DNA from: Acidobacteriota bacterium
Lineage (GTDB): Bacteria > Actinomycetota > Acidimicrobiia > Acidimicrobiales > Acidimicrobilacustridaceae
DNA: 47,666 nt
Direction of reading: 5' to 3'
NCBI GenBank assembly: GCA_018969405.1
Contig: JAGWYK010000003.1
Span: 56,001-103,666, forward strand
Part shown: in pieces, positions 26,736 to 34,509 of the stretch
Numbering within the stretch: position 1 is the stretch's first letter
How the letters are laid out: each line of letters begins with the position of its first letter
The notes under the pieces: model-generated
Databases searched by the model: none
What the model saw: the letters and a program-made list of their open reading frames with translations, nothing else
What the model was told of the DNA's origin: nothing
Program-made: the position numbers and the translations under genes

Positions 26736-26741
26736 ATGCTA
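26736..26741 (-). promoter_or_regulatory. Probable -10 box, leaderless lipoprotein gene
   Basis: On the minus strand TAGCAT ends 6 nt before the ATG at 26729, so the mRNA would start at the codon. No Shine-Dalgarno is present. Confidence 0.45.
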
Positions 26742-26783
26742 CGGGTGGTCGGCCGATGGTGAGCGGATCACCGGTCAGCCGAT

Positions 26784-26795
26784 CACTGGCCAGTG
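26784..26795. promoter_or_regulatory. Perfect 12-bp palindrome upstream of the acyl-CoA ligase
   Basis: CACTGGCCAGTG is a perfect palindrome 91 bp before the start codon. It lies upstream of a weak -10 candidate (TAAAGAT, 26817-26823). It resembles a repressor operator, but no regulator gene is adjacent. Confidence 0.4.
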
Positions 26796-26886
26796 CGTAC
26801 CCCCGGTCGGTTTGGGTAAAGATGGCGAGGATCACGCACCGACCATCGAGCGTCGACAACCGAGCATCGACCACCAAGGGGAAGAG

Positions 26887-28476
26887 ATGGACCAGGACCA
26901 GATCGCGGCGTTCCAGTTCGCCGGGCAGGACGTCCCGTGGCTGCTGGCCCAGTGGGCGCAGAAGCGACCCGACCATCCCGTGCTGATCTGGGAGCCCAAG
27001 GATGGTGCAGCGCAGCGCTGGACCTACGCCGAGTTCTGGACCGAGGTTCGTCGCCTCGCCGCCGGTCTCCATGCCCGAGGCATCGGCAAGGGCGACATGG
27101 TGGTCATCCACGCCGACAACTGCCCCGAGATGGTGCTGTCCTGGTACGCCTGCGCCACGGTGGGCGCCGTGGGGGTCACCACCAACACCCGTTCGGTCGC
27201 CGCCGAGATGAGCTACTTCATCGAGCACACCTCGGCCGTGGCGGCCATCACCCAGCCGAAGTTCGCCGAGCTGGTGCGCACGAGTGGCCCTGATCTCCGC
27301 TGGATCGCCGTCACCGCCGATGACAGCGGCGAACCTGCCGATCGACCGACCGGCGAGGGTTTCATCACCTTCGAGTCGCTGTTCGGCGAGGCCGCCGATG
27401 CTCCCGTCCGCCCCGCTGAGCCCATGCTCCCGGTGGGCGTGATGTTCACCTCCGGGACGACCTCCCGCCCGAAGGCGGTGGTGCACACCCACGCCAATGC
27501 GCTCTGGGCCGCCCGGGTGGGACCGAACAACATCGGCATGCATCCCGATGGCGTGTACCTGATCTTCCTGCCGTTCTTCCATGTCAACGCCCAGAGCTGG
27601 TCCATGTGGAGCACCCTCGGCGTGGGCGGCACCATCGTGCTGCAACCGAAGTTCTCCGCCAGCCGCTTCTGGGAGGTCATCGTCGCCCACGGCGTGACCC
27701 ACATCTCGCTCATCCCGTTCGTCTACACCGCGGTGGCCGGGCAGCCGATCCCGGAGAACCGCCTCGAGGTCGGTGTCTTCGGTGCCGTCGTGCCCCCGCT
27801 CGAGCAGCTGCTCGGCTGCCGGGTGCTTCCCGCCTACGGCATGACCGAGACCGTCACCCATGCCACGAGCGCTGGGCTGCACGGGCAGATCCCGGTCGGC
27901 TCGATGGGGAAGGCGACTCCGGGCTACGAGACCCTCGTGGTCGATCCCGAGACCGGTGAGATCCTCGACGACGGTCGGGTGGGTGAGCTCTGGCTGCGCG
28001 GCACCCGCGGCATCCAGTTGTTCCTCGAGTACTACGGCAACCCGGAGGCCAACGCCAAGAGCTTCACCGCCGACGGCTGGTTCCGGACCGGCGACATGGT
28101 GCGCATCGGTGAGGGTGGTGCCATCTTCTACACCGAGCGCGACAAGGACATGCTCAAGGTGGGAGGCGAGAACGTCTCGGCCAAGGAGGTCGAGGATCTC
28201 TGCCGCACCGTCGCCGGCGTCGGTGACGTGGCGGTGGTCGGCCGATCGCACCCCATGCTCGACGTGGTTCCGGTGGCGTTCGTCATCAAGGGGCCGAACG
28301 CCCCCGACGATGCGACCCTCGAGGCGCAGATCATCGAGCTCTGCCGGACGAACCTGTCCGACTTCAAGGTTCCCCGCGCCGTCTACTGCGTGGAGGACTT
28401 CCCCCGGGCCACCCTCGAGAAGGTGGCCAAGAACCAGCTCCGCGACATCGCGGACGCCAAGCCCGACCCGTTCTGA
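26887..28476 (+). CDS. Acyl-CoA synthetase (AMP-forming ligase)
   Basis: A 529-residue class I adenylate-forming enzyme that would activate a carboxylic acid to its CoA thioester. The P-loop is TSGTTSRPK (residues 188-196) and A5 is YGMTET. A7 and A8 lie in DGWFRTGDMV and TERDKDMLKVGGENVSAKEVE. The C-terminal catalytic lysine lies in the PRATLEKVAKNQL motif. The usual PKG of the P-loop reads PKA. The overall pattern resembles the crotonobetaine or medium-chain acid-CoA ligase subfamily; substrate is not determined. Start ATG 26887 has AAGGGGA upstream. It is followed by two unknown genes in an operon. Confidence 0.9.
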   Translation: MDQDQIAAFQFAGQDVPWLLAQWAQKRPDHPVLIWEPKDGAAQRWTYAEFWTEVRRLAAGLHARGIGKGDMVVIHADNCPEMVLSWYACATVGAVGVTTNTRSVAAEMSYFIEHTSAVAAITQPKFAELVRTSGPDLRWIAVTADDSGEPADRPTGEGFITFESLFGEAADAPVRPAEPMLPVGVMFTSGTTSRPKAVVHTHANALWAARVGPNNIGMHPDGVYLIFLPFFHVNAQSWSMWSTLGVGGTIVLQPKFSASRFWEVIVAHGVTHISLIPFVYTAVAGQPIPENRLEVGVFGAVVPPLEQLLGCRVLPAYGMTETVTHATSAGLHGQIPVGSMGKATPGYETLVVDPETGEILDDGRVGELWLRGTRGIQLFLEYYGNPEANAKSFTADGWFRTGDMVRIGEGGAIFYTERDKDMLKVGGENVSAKEVEDLCRTVAGVGDVAVVGRSHPMLDVVPVAFVIKGPNAPDDATLEAQIIELCRTNLSDFKVPRAVYCVEDFPRATLEKVAKNQLRDIADAKPDPF

Positions 28477-28485
28477 GGACCATCG

Positions 28486-29604
28486 ATGCTCACCTCGCTC
28501 GACGAATATCCGATCCATCAGGTCCCGAGGCCGATCGCCCTGTCCGGCACCAGCGACCGCAACCACTACGGCCGCTACTGGTTCGGCGCGAGTCATCGGC
28601 TGGGGGCGTTCCAGATCGAGGCGGCCTTCGGGCGCTACGCGAACCTCGGGGTCCAGGACTCCTCCGTGTCCATCGCCATCGACGGTGCCCAGCACTCCTT
28701 CCACGGGTCCTGTCGAGCGCCGCTCGATCCGACCGAGCTGCGCGTCGGTCCGGTCCGGCTCGAGATCCTCGAACCCTTCCGACGCCTGCGTCTGGTCGTC
28801 GAACCCAACGAGACCGGTATCGCCTGTGACATGGAGTGGCGGGCGCGGGTGGGAGCCCTGCTCGAGGACCACACCCTGATGATGGACGGCGTGTCCACCG
28901 TGCTCGACATGGCGCGCTTCATGCAGTTCGGCACCTGGGCCGGCAGCTTCACGGTCGACAGCCGCACCACCGAGTTCAGCCATGACGAGGTCGTCGGCAT
29001 CCGTGACCGCTCCTGGGGTGTGCGACCGGTCGGCGTGCAGGGGGCCGGCCGTCCTTCCACTGCTCCACCGAACGCCTGGCTGTGGTCACCGATCCACTTC
29101 GAGGATGAGTGTCTGGTCGCCGGATGGTTCCAGCGCCCCGGCGGCGCCTTCTGGCGTCCCGATGGTCATCGGATCGCAGTGGTCGATCCCGTCCCCACCA
29201 CCGTCTCGCTCGAGTCCGGCGAGGTCGGTCGCCTCGATCCCATCGGTCAGCGACTCACCTTCCGTTCCGGCAGCCGCTGGGTGGCCTCGGCCGAGATCGA
29301 TCTGGTCGGCGCCGATGGCGTGCCCGTCACGCTCGAGCTCGAACCGCTGGCGCGTTTCGACATGCGAGCCCTCGGCTACATGCATCCCGAGTGGGGTCAT
29401 GGCATGTGGCATGGCGACCTCGAGCTGGGGCGCGAGGACTGGTCCTTCGCCGAGGTCTCGCCACAGGATCCCACCCATCAGCACGTCCACCACCTCTGTC
29501 GGGCCCGCCTCGGCGACAGGGTCGGCGTCGGGATCTTCGAACAGATCATCTTCGGTCCGCACACCCAGTTCGGGTTCACCGACATCCTCGACGGAGCCCC
29601 CTGA
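28486..29604 (+). CDS. Uncharacterised beta-rich protein
   Basis: A 372-residue protein I do not recognise with certainty. It is rich in Trp, Gly and charged residues with short beta-prone segments (YWFGASHRLGAFQIEAAF and others), and it has no signal peptide or membrane segment. The pattern of a paired beta-barrel (residues 20-180 and 200-370) recalls AttH or CrtC-like proteins that act on lipids or isoprenoids, which I offer only as a hypothesis. It starts 9 nt after the ligase stop and its stop abuts the next gene, so all three should be made together. Possible role: binding or hydration of the CoA-activated substrate. Confidence 0.75.
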   Translation: MLTSLDEYPIHQVPRPIALSGTSDRNHYGRYWFGASHRLGAFQIEAAFGRYANLGVQDSSVSIAIDGAQHSFHGSCRAPLDPTELRVGPVRLEILEPFRRLRLVVEPNETGIACDMEWRARVGALLEDHTLMMDGVSTVLDMARFMQFGTWAGSFTVDSRTTEFSHDEVVGIRDRSWGVRPVGVQGAGRPSTAPPNAWLWSPIHFEDECLVAGWFQRPGGAFWRPDGHRIAVVDPVPTTVSLESGEVGRLDPIGQRLTFRSGSRWVASAEIDLVGADGVPVTLELEPLARFDMRALGYMHPEWGHGMWHGDLELGREDWSFAEVSPQDPTHQHVHHLCRARLGDRVGVGIFEQIIFGPHTQFGFTDILDGAP

Positions 29605-29994
29605 GTGGAGCCTCGTCCGGTGCTCGCCCTCGTCGGTGTCTACGACGCCGACGGCACCGTCATCGGCGAGATCACCTACTGGCTCGGCGCTCGGATCGGA
29701 CGGGCGCACTGCTCCCTGTGCGATGTCACCCACGGGGTGTTCCGCGAGCGCGACAGCTGGCGGCGATGGCGTCAGTCGCTCGAGGTCCCCTTCGAGCTGT
29801 TCCATCGGGATGACGCACCCACCGATGTGCTGGCCGCCGCCCCGAATCTGCCCGCGGTGATGGCCCGCACGAGTGACGGCGTCGAGCTGCTGCTCGACCG
29901 GACGGCGCTCGACCGCTGTGCCGGCGATCTCCCGAGCTTCGCCCTCGAATGTGCTGCCGCGCTGTCCGCGGCGGGACTGCACGTGCCCTGGTGA
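29605..29994 (+). CDS. Small uncharacterised protein with CxxC
   Basis: A 129-residue protein that starts with GTG exactly at the end of the previous gene. It contains CSLCDVTHG, a C-x-x-C followed by Asp and His, which may bind metal or be redox-active. The N-terminus is a strand-rich segment (LALVGVYDADGTVIGEITYWLG) and the C-terminus has an Ala-rich helix with a further Cys. I know no function. Its coupling to the acyl-CoA ligase unit suggests involvement in the same process. Confidence 0.7.
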   Translation: MEPRPVLALVGVYDADGTVIGEITYWLGARIGRAHCSLCDVTHGVFRERDSWRRWRQSLEVPFELFHRDDAPTDVLAAAPNLPAVMARTSDGVELLLDRTALDRCAGDLPSFALECAAALSAAGLHVPW

Positions 29995-30003
29995 GTCGGG
30001 ACC

Positions 30004-30447
30004 TCAGCAGCCGACGAGCATGGCCACGGCGATGGCGGCACGGCATGTCCACGCGACGGTGCGGATCCAGTTCGTGCCGATGAGACGGCCCAGAAGGTCC
30101 GGGTCGCCGCTGGCGGACATGCGGCCGTGCAGGGGGGCCGACACCAGCGCCGTGGTGCCGATGGCGACCGCCTCGGCCAGACCGCCGGCGAGGGCGAGGG
30201 CGAACGACACGCAGGACGGACGGGCGAAGAAGACGGCGAGGACGCTGATCCCCTCGACCGCCATCAGTGGGCCGACCACGAAGGTGATCCGACGCTGATG
30301 CTCGGCCTCGAAGGCTCCGAAGGCCGCCGGCGGAACCTTGTGCATCAGCGGATAGACGAGGACCTGCACGAGCCAGATCACGCCGAACATCCCGACCGAG
30401 GCCAGAACCTGCGCGATCAGGACGGTGGTGAGCAGACTCCCGCTCAC
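30004..30447 (-). CDS. Four-helix membrane protein
   Basis: A 147-residue integral membrane protein with four predicted helices near residues 5-28, 48-68, 74-98 and 122-145. The first loop holds VYPLMHKVPPAAFGAFEAEHQRR, a pattern seen in small actinobacterial proteins of unknown role. The GTG start at 30447 overlaps the stop of the upstream exonuclease/endonuclease gene by 4 nt, so the two are translationally coupled. Convergent with the small CxxC gene. Confidence 0.7.
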   Translation of the reverse strand: MSGSLLTTVLIAQVLASVGMFGVIWLVQVLVYPLMHKVPPAAFGAFEAEHQRRITFVVGPLMAVEGISVLAVFFARPSCVSFALALAGGLAEAVAIGTTALVSAPLHGRMSASGDPDLLGRLIGTNWIRTVAWTCRAAIAVAMLVGC

Positions 30448-31268
30448 AGGTCGATCTCCGCACACACGGCGTAGTGGTCACTGGCCCAGACGCCGTCGAT
30501 CGCCTCGGTGGCGACCAGGCGACAGGCGTCGACATGGCCGACGCCCCGGGCGCGGGGCCACGACACCATCACATAGTCCAGCCGGCGGTTGGGATGCACC
30601 GCCCGAGCCGGCACCCGCGGGTTGGCCGCGCACCAGGTGTCGCCGCGTCCCTGACCGCCGGCGGCGTCCCAGGCGTCGACGAGGACGAATCCGGGCACCT
30701 CGGGCGCACTGGCCCCGGTGAGGTGGCGCACCTCATCGGACCATGGGACGGCGTTCAGATCGGCGCCCAGCACCACTGGTGGACGGTCGCGTCGCGTGGC
30801 CTCGGGGCCGGTGGCCTCGGCGAGGTGACCGATGAGCGCCCGGGTCTGGGCGTTGCGGGTCGGCGACCGATCGAGTCCATGTTCGAGGTGACTGCCGGCC
30901 ACGCGGAACGCGCCGCCGAGATCCTCGGGGCGGTTGACCTCGCCGAGCAGCACATGGCGCCAGGTGCGGTCCCCGTGCTCATCGGGCAGGGGGATGGCGT
31001 CGAGCAGGGTGATCGGCCATCTCGAGAGGATGGCGTTGACGACCCAGTACGGAGCAGTGGGGTAGCGATCGAACCCGGACAGCGACGCCGCAGTGATCGT
31101 GTGCATGTCGAGGGACTCGGCGAGCACCTCGGCCTGGGTGGTGCCGCCGTTCTCGATCCAGGACTCCTGGAGCATCACCACATCGGGAGCCTCGCGGCGG
31201 AGGTGTCCGAGGATGGCGGTCTCCCGGGTGCGCCAGTCACCCACACGGCCCTGCAGGTTCCATGTCAT
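30444..31268 (-). CDS. Endonuclease/exonuclease/phosphatase-family hydrolase
   Basis: A 274-residue member of the EEP (DNase I-like) superfamily. The family motifs are MTWNLQG, LQESW (metal-binding Glu), GADLNAVPWS and the C-terminal SDHYAV. Members include nucleases, sphingomyelinases and phosphoinositide phosphatases. There is no signal peptide, so a cytoplasmic role is likely. A GGGAGG site stands 8 nt before ATG 31268; a GTG 9 nt further upstream would also fit. A membrane protein gene follows with a 4-nt overlap. It is divergent from the SDR gene. Confidence 0.82.
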   Translation of the reverse strand: MTWNLQGRVGDWRTRETAILGHLRREAPDVVMLQESWIENGGTTQAEVLAESLDMHTITAASLSGFDRYPTAPYWVVNAILSRWPITLLDAIPLPDEHGDRTWRHVLLGEVNRPEDLGGAFRVAGSHLEHGLDRSPTRNAQTRALIGHLAEATGPEATRRDRPPVVLGADLNAVPWSDEVRHLTGASAPEVPGFVLVDAWDAAGGQGRGDTWCAANPRVPARAVHPNRRLDYVMVSWPRARGVGHVDACRLVATEAIDGVWASDHYAVCAEIDL

Positions 31269-31365
31269 CACCCTCACCTCCCAAGGTTGCCGCGTCGGGA
31301 CGGTGCGTGTGCGATCGGAGCGCCGATGCGCGAGATTGCGGGTCCCATCCCCACCAGGAGTCCCC

Positions 31366-32223
31366 ATGACCGAGCGCGACCATCCGACACCACCGGCGAT
31401 CGAGGACTGGAGCCGACTGCTCGAGGGTCGGGTGGCGGTCGTCAGCGGCGGTGCCGGAGGGATCGGTGGGGCCATCACCGAGCTGTTCGCCCAGCATGGC
31501 GCGATCGTCGAGTTCATCGACATCGACGCCGAGGCCGCCGAACGCACCGCTGCCGCCATCACCGCCGACGGCGGCCGGGCCCGGGCCCATGTGGGCGATG
31601 TCCGCGACTTCGAGATCGTCGAGTCCTTCGCCGCCGAGGTGCTCGCGGCCCACGGCAGCATCGATGTGCTGGTCAACAACGTGGGGGACTACCGGCCCCT
31701 GGCGCGGTTCCGCGACTCGTCGCCGGCCTCATGGAAGGAGATGTACGACATCAACCTCTTCCACATGTTCGCCCTCACCCGGGTGTTCCTCGACGCCATG
31801 ATCGATGGCGGCGGGGGGTCGATCGTGAACGTGCATTCGGTGGAGGGGCTGCGGGGCTACCCCGGTGATCCGGTCTACGGGGCGATGAAGGCGGCGGCGG
31901 CGGCGTTCACCACGGACCTCGCCGTCGGCATGGGTCGGCACGGCATCCGGGTGAACGGGATCGGACCGGATCTGACCCAGACCGCCCAGGTGGACTACAT
32001 CGGCACCTCGGTCGGCTCGGAGCATCTCTGGGGTTCATGGGCACCGGTGGGACGTCTCGGATGGCCCGAGGACCAGGCGCGGGTGGCGCTGTTCCTCGCC
32101 TCCGATCTGTCGGCGTTCGTCACCGGTCACAACATCCCCGTCGACGGTGGGACCCGCGCCGGTGGGGGATGGTTCTGGTCGCCGACGGAGAACCGGTTCG
32201 TGAATCGCCCCAAGGGATTGTGA
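31366..32223 (+). CDS. Short-chain dehydrogenase/reductase
   Basis: A 285-residue classical SDR. The dinucleotide motif is SGGAGGIGG (residues 27-35), the NNVGD motif is near 104-108, and the catalytic residues are S158, Y171 and K175 (YGAMK). The Asp-rich IDIDAEA after beta-2 suggests NAD rather than NADP. The C-terminal ends with a long tail (FWSPTENRFVNRPKGL). The substrate is unknown; the surroundings suggest sterol or fatty-alcohol metabolism. ATG 31366 has AGGAG before it. Confidence 0.88.
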   Translation: MTERDHPTPPAIEDWSRLLEGRVAVVSGGAGGIGGAITELFAQHGAIVEFIDIDAEAAERTAAAITADGGRARAHVGDVRDFEIVESFAAEVLAAHGSIDVLVNNVGDYRPLARFRDSSPASWKEMYDINLFHMFALTRVFLDAMIDGGGGSIVNVHSVEGLRGYPGDPVYGAMKAAAAAFTTDLAVGMGRHGIRVNGIGPDLTQTAQVDYIGTSVGSEHLWGSWAPVGRLGWPEDQARVALFLASDLSAFVTGHNIPVDGGTRAGGGWFWSPTENRFVNRPKGL

Positions 32224-32252
32224 GGGTTCCGGTTTCTCCCCACCTGCGGAGT

Positions 32253-32286
32253 CTGACGTAGTGTCAGGTATCTGACGGAACGTCAG
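32253..32286. promoter_or_regulatory. Two tandem 15-bp palindromes before the amidohydrolase
   Basis: CTGACGTAGTGTCAG (32253-32267) and CTGACGGAACGTCAG (32272-32286) share the form CTGAC-N5-GTCAG and are 19 bp centre to centre. They lie in the 105-bp gap between SDR and amidohydrolase genes, about 45 bp before the ATG. The form suits a TetR-type or similar homodimeric repressor that binds two dimers. No such regulator gene is nearby. Confidence 0.7.
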
Positions 32287-32328
32287 TGACCACAGGAGCG
32301 CCTCTGCGCCCGGACATCTGGAGACACC

Positions 32329-33558
32329 ATGCTCGGACCCGACGACCACTACATCATCATCTCGGCGGACACCCATGCCGGCGGCAGTCATGCCCAGTAC
32401 CGGGAGTTCCTCGAGGAGAAGTACGTCGCCGACTTCGACGCCTGGCGCGAGAAGTACAAGAACCCGTTCAAGGACCTCAAGGACACCGATCTGCGCATCC
32501 GCAACTGGGACAGCGATCGTCGTGATGTCGACCAGTTCGCCGACGGCGTGGTGGCCGAGGTCATCTACCCGAACACGGTGCCCCCGTTCTTCCCGAGCTT
32601 CGTGCTGTTCGCCCAGCCTCCGAAGCCCGAGGAGTACGAGCATCGCCTCGCCGGTGTGCGAGCCCACAACCGTTGGATGGTCGACTACGTCAGCCAGGCT
32701 CCGGAGCGACGCGCCGGCATCGGTCAGATCTTTCTGAACGATGTCGACGACGCCATCGCGGATGCCATCTGGTGCAAGGAGAACGGTCTGCGCGGCGGCA
32801 TCCTCATCGGCGCGGTGCCCCCGACGGCGGACTGGATCAAGCCGCTCTACCACCCCGATTACGACCGCCTGTGGGCCGTGTGCGCCGACATGGAGATCCC
32901 GGTGAACGCCCACAGCGGCACCGGCTCCCCGGCCTATCAGCCGGCCCCGGCGATGCCGCTGGTGCACTTCCTCGAGATCCCGTTCTACTCGCAGCGGCCG
33001 CTGGTGAACCTCATCCTCGGCGGCGTGTTCGAGCGGTTCCCGAAGCTCAAGTTCGCCCTCACCGAGGCCGGGTGTGCCTGGATCCCCGACCTGCTCGCCA
33101 CCATGGACAACCTGCTGGCCGGCATGCGCTCCAACAAGGTCGGCGAGATGCGCTTCGACGGCGAACTGGTGCCGCCGCGCTCGGCCACCGAGTACTTCCA
33201 TCAGAACTGCTTCGTCGGGGTGAGCCAGCCCACGCCGGCCGACATCGCCGCAGCCCAGGGTGTCGTGGGCTGGGACCGTGTGGCCTGGGGCAGCGACTAT
33301 CCCCATGAGGAGGGCACGCACCCGTTCACCCGCGAGCATCTCCGTCAGGTGGTCGGTCACCTCGAGCCCGAGAAGATCCAGCAGCTGCTGGCCGGCAACG
33401 CCGCCGAGCACTACGGGTTCGACCTCGCCGCCCTGCAGCCCTTCGCCGACCAGTACGGCCCCACCGTGGCCGAGATCGCTCAGCCGCTCACCGAACTTCC
33501 CGAGGGTGCCAATCAGGCGCTCGAGCGTTCGGCGGCCCAGCTGGCCAAGTCGGCCTGA
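32329..33558 (+). CDS. Amidohydrolase-2 family metal-dependent hydrolase/decarboxylase
   Basis: A 409-residue TIM-barrel hydrolase of the amidohydrolase-related (ACMSD-like) family. Metal ligands: D14-T-H16 (SADTHAGG), the His in NAHSG, and Asp in WGSDYPHEEG. The family decarboxylates or hydrolyses aromatic and sterol-derived acids. The segment FPKLKFALTEAGCAWIP is typical. Two palindromes precede the gene, so it is probably inducible. A hairpin follows its stop. Confidence 0.88.
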   Translation: MLGPDDHYIIISADTHAGGSHAQYREFLEEKYVADFDAWREKYKNPFKDLKDTDLRIRNWDSDRRDVDQFADGVVAEVIYPNTVPPFFPSFVLFAQPPKPEEYEHRLAGVRAHNRWMVDYVSQAPERRAGIGQIFLNDVDDAIADAIWCKENGLRGGILIGAVPPTADWIKPLYHPDYDRLWAVCADMEIPVNAHSGTGSPAYQPAPAMPLVHFLEIPFYSQRPLVNLILGGVFERFPKLKFALTEAGCAWIPDLLATMDNLLAGMRSNKVGEMRFDGELVPPRSATEYFHQNCFVGVSQPTPADIAAAQGVVGWDRVAWGSDYPHEEGTHPFTREHLRQVVGHLEPEKIQQLLAGNAAEHYGFDLAALQPFADQYGPTVAEIAQPLTELPEGANQALERSAAQLAKSA

Positions 33559-33576
33559 TCCTCGATCGTCCTCGTC

Positions 33577-33616
33577 ACGACCCGGTGTCAGCCCCTCGGG
33601 GTCGGCGCCGGGTCGT
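33577..33616. terminator. Hairpin between amidohydrolase and DoxX-like genes
   Basis: ACGACCCGG (33577-33585) pairs perfectly with CCGGGTCGT (33608-33616), with CCCC-TC-GGGG in the loop. It lies between convergent genes and could end both. No U-tract. Confidence 0.55.
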
Positions 33617-33671
33617 TGCGCGCCCGGCCAGAGGTTCGGGCACAGGTGCCCGCGGTGAGCGGCGGTGCGAC

Positions 33672-34013
33672 TCAGCTGAACAGCAGCGAGAGGAACGTGA
33701 GTGACGTGAGGCCGAGCAGGGCGATGGCCGGTACGAACTCGTTGGGGTTGTGACCGAGTCGGCGATGGGCGCGGACGGCGAGTCCGAAGTACACCACGAG
33801 GCCGAAGGCGGCGACGAGGCCGAGGTTGATGGCCTGCAGGCCGAGCAGCAGGCCCACGGCGCCGGCCAGTTTGATGATGCCGAGCGATCGGTGGAATCCG
33901 GGCTTGTAGCCGAGGTCGTGCATGAGCTGCAGCACCTGGGGCGGGTTCGTGAAGTCGTAGATGCCGGCTCCGCCGACGACGAGCGCAGTGACGATCGAGA
34001 GCAGGGTGTGCAT
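33672..34013 (-). CDS. DoxX-like small membrane protein
   Basis: A 113-residue protein with four hydrophobic segments (near residues 1-18, 45-62, 66-85 and 93-112). The pattern GIYDFTNPPQVLQLMHDLGY and the tight helical spacing fit the DoxX-like family of small membrane proteins. Some relatives act with oxidoreductases; the role here is unknown. ATG 34013; the frame extends far upstream only as the shadow of other genes. It is divergent from the F420-type nitroreductase gene. Confidence 0.75.
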   Translation of the reverse strand: MHTLLSIVTALVVGGAGIYDFTNPPQVLQLMHDLGYKPGFHRSLGIIKLAGAVGLLLGLQAINLGLVAAFGLVVYFGLAVRAHRRLGHNPNEFVPAIALLGLTSLTFLSLLFS

Positions 34014-34058
34014 CCCCCGAGTGTAGGAGTGGGCGCCGTCGACCCGGTGGACCGCCGC

Positions 34059-34064
34059 TACGCT
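34059..34064 (+). promoter_or_regulatory. Probable -10 box, leaderless nitroreductase gene
   Basis: TACGCT ends 6 nt before the ATG at 34071. No Shine-Dalgarno site precedes the start. Confidence 0.45.
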
Positions 34065-34070
34065 CGGACC

Positions 34071-34496
34071 ATGAGTGAGTACGAGCCGAGCCCCTGGGAA
34101 CCCGTCGCCGACCATGTCGAGCGCTATCTGGCCACGAACGGCGAGGACGGCTTCCTCTGGGAGGGTGGTGAGGTCATCATCCTCACCACCACCGGGGCCC
34201 GGTCCGGCAAGGAGCGGCGGACTCCGCTCATCCGGGTCACCGACGGGGAGCGGTACTTCGTGGTGGCCTCCATGGGCGGCGCCCCGAACAACCCGAACTG
34301 GTACCACAACATGATCGCCAACCCCTCGGTCACCGTGCAGGATCGGTCCGAGGTCCACCATCTGGTGGCCCGGCAGGCCACTGCCGAGGAGAAGGCGCAG
34401 TACTGGCCGCTGGCCGTGGCCGCCTGGCCGGACTACGACGCGTACGAGGCCGCCACGACCCGCGACATCCCGTTGATGATCTGCGAGCGCGTCTGA
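34071..34496 (+). CDS. Deazaflavin (F420)-dependent nitroreductase-family protein
   Basis: A 141-residue split-barrel protein of the DDN family. The patterns VIILTTTGARSGKERRTPLIRV, VVASMGGAPNNPNWYHNMIANP and VTVQDRSEVHHLVAR are characteristic. Relatives reduce quinones or nitroimidazoles using F420H2. Substrate is not known. It is a typical single-gene actinobacterial unit. The LLM oxidoreductase at 35,229 may draw on the same cofactor. Confidence 0.9.
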   Translation: MSEYEPSPWEPVADHVERYLATNGEDGFLWEGGEVIILTTTGARSGKERRTPLIRVTDGERYFVVASMGGAPNNPNWYHNMIANPSVTVQDRSEVHHLVARQATAEEKAQYWPLAVAAWPDYDAYEAATTRDIPLMICERV

Positions 34497-34509
34497 GCCG
34501 AAGCCAGCG

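Noticed and set aside
26119-28983. 954-residue open frame on the minus strand
   Set aside because: It runs antisense to the acyl-CoA ligase and other genes, is compositionally a mirror of their codons, and has no recognisable domain.
30004-31268. EEP nuclease plus membrane protein as a defence pair
   Set aside because: The EEP family is broad and mostly housekeeping or metabolic. No toxin, NTPase or sensor domain accompanies it, so a defence role is not supported.
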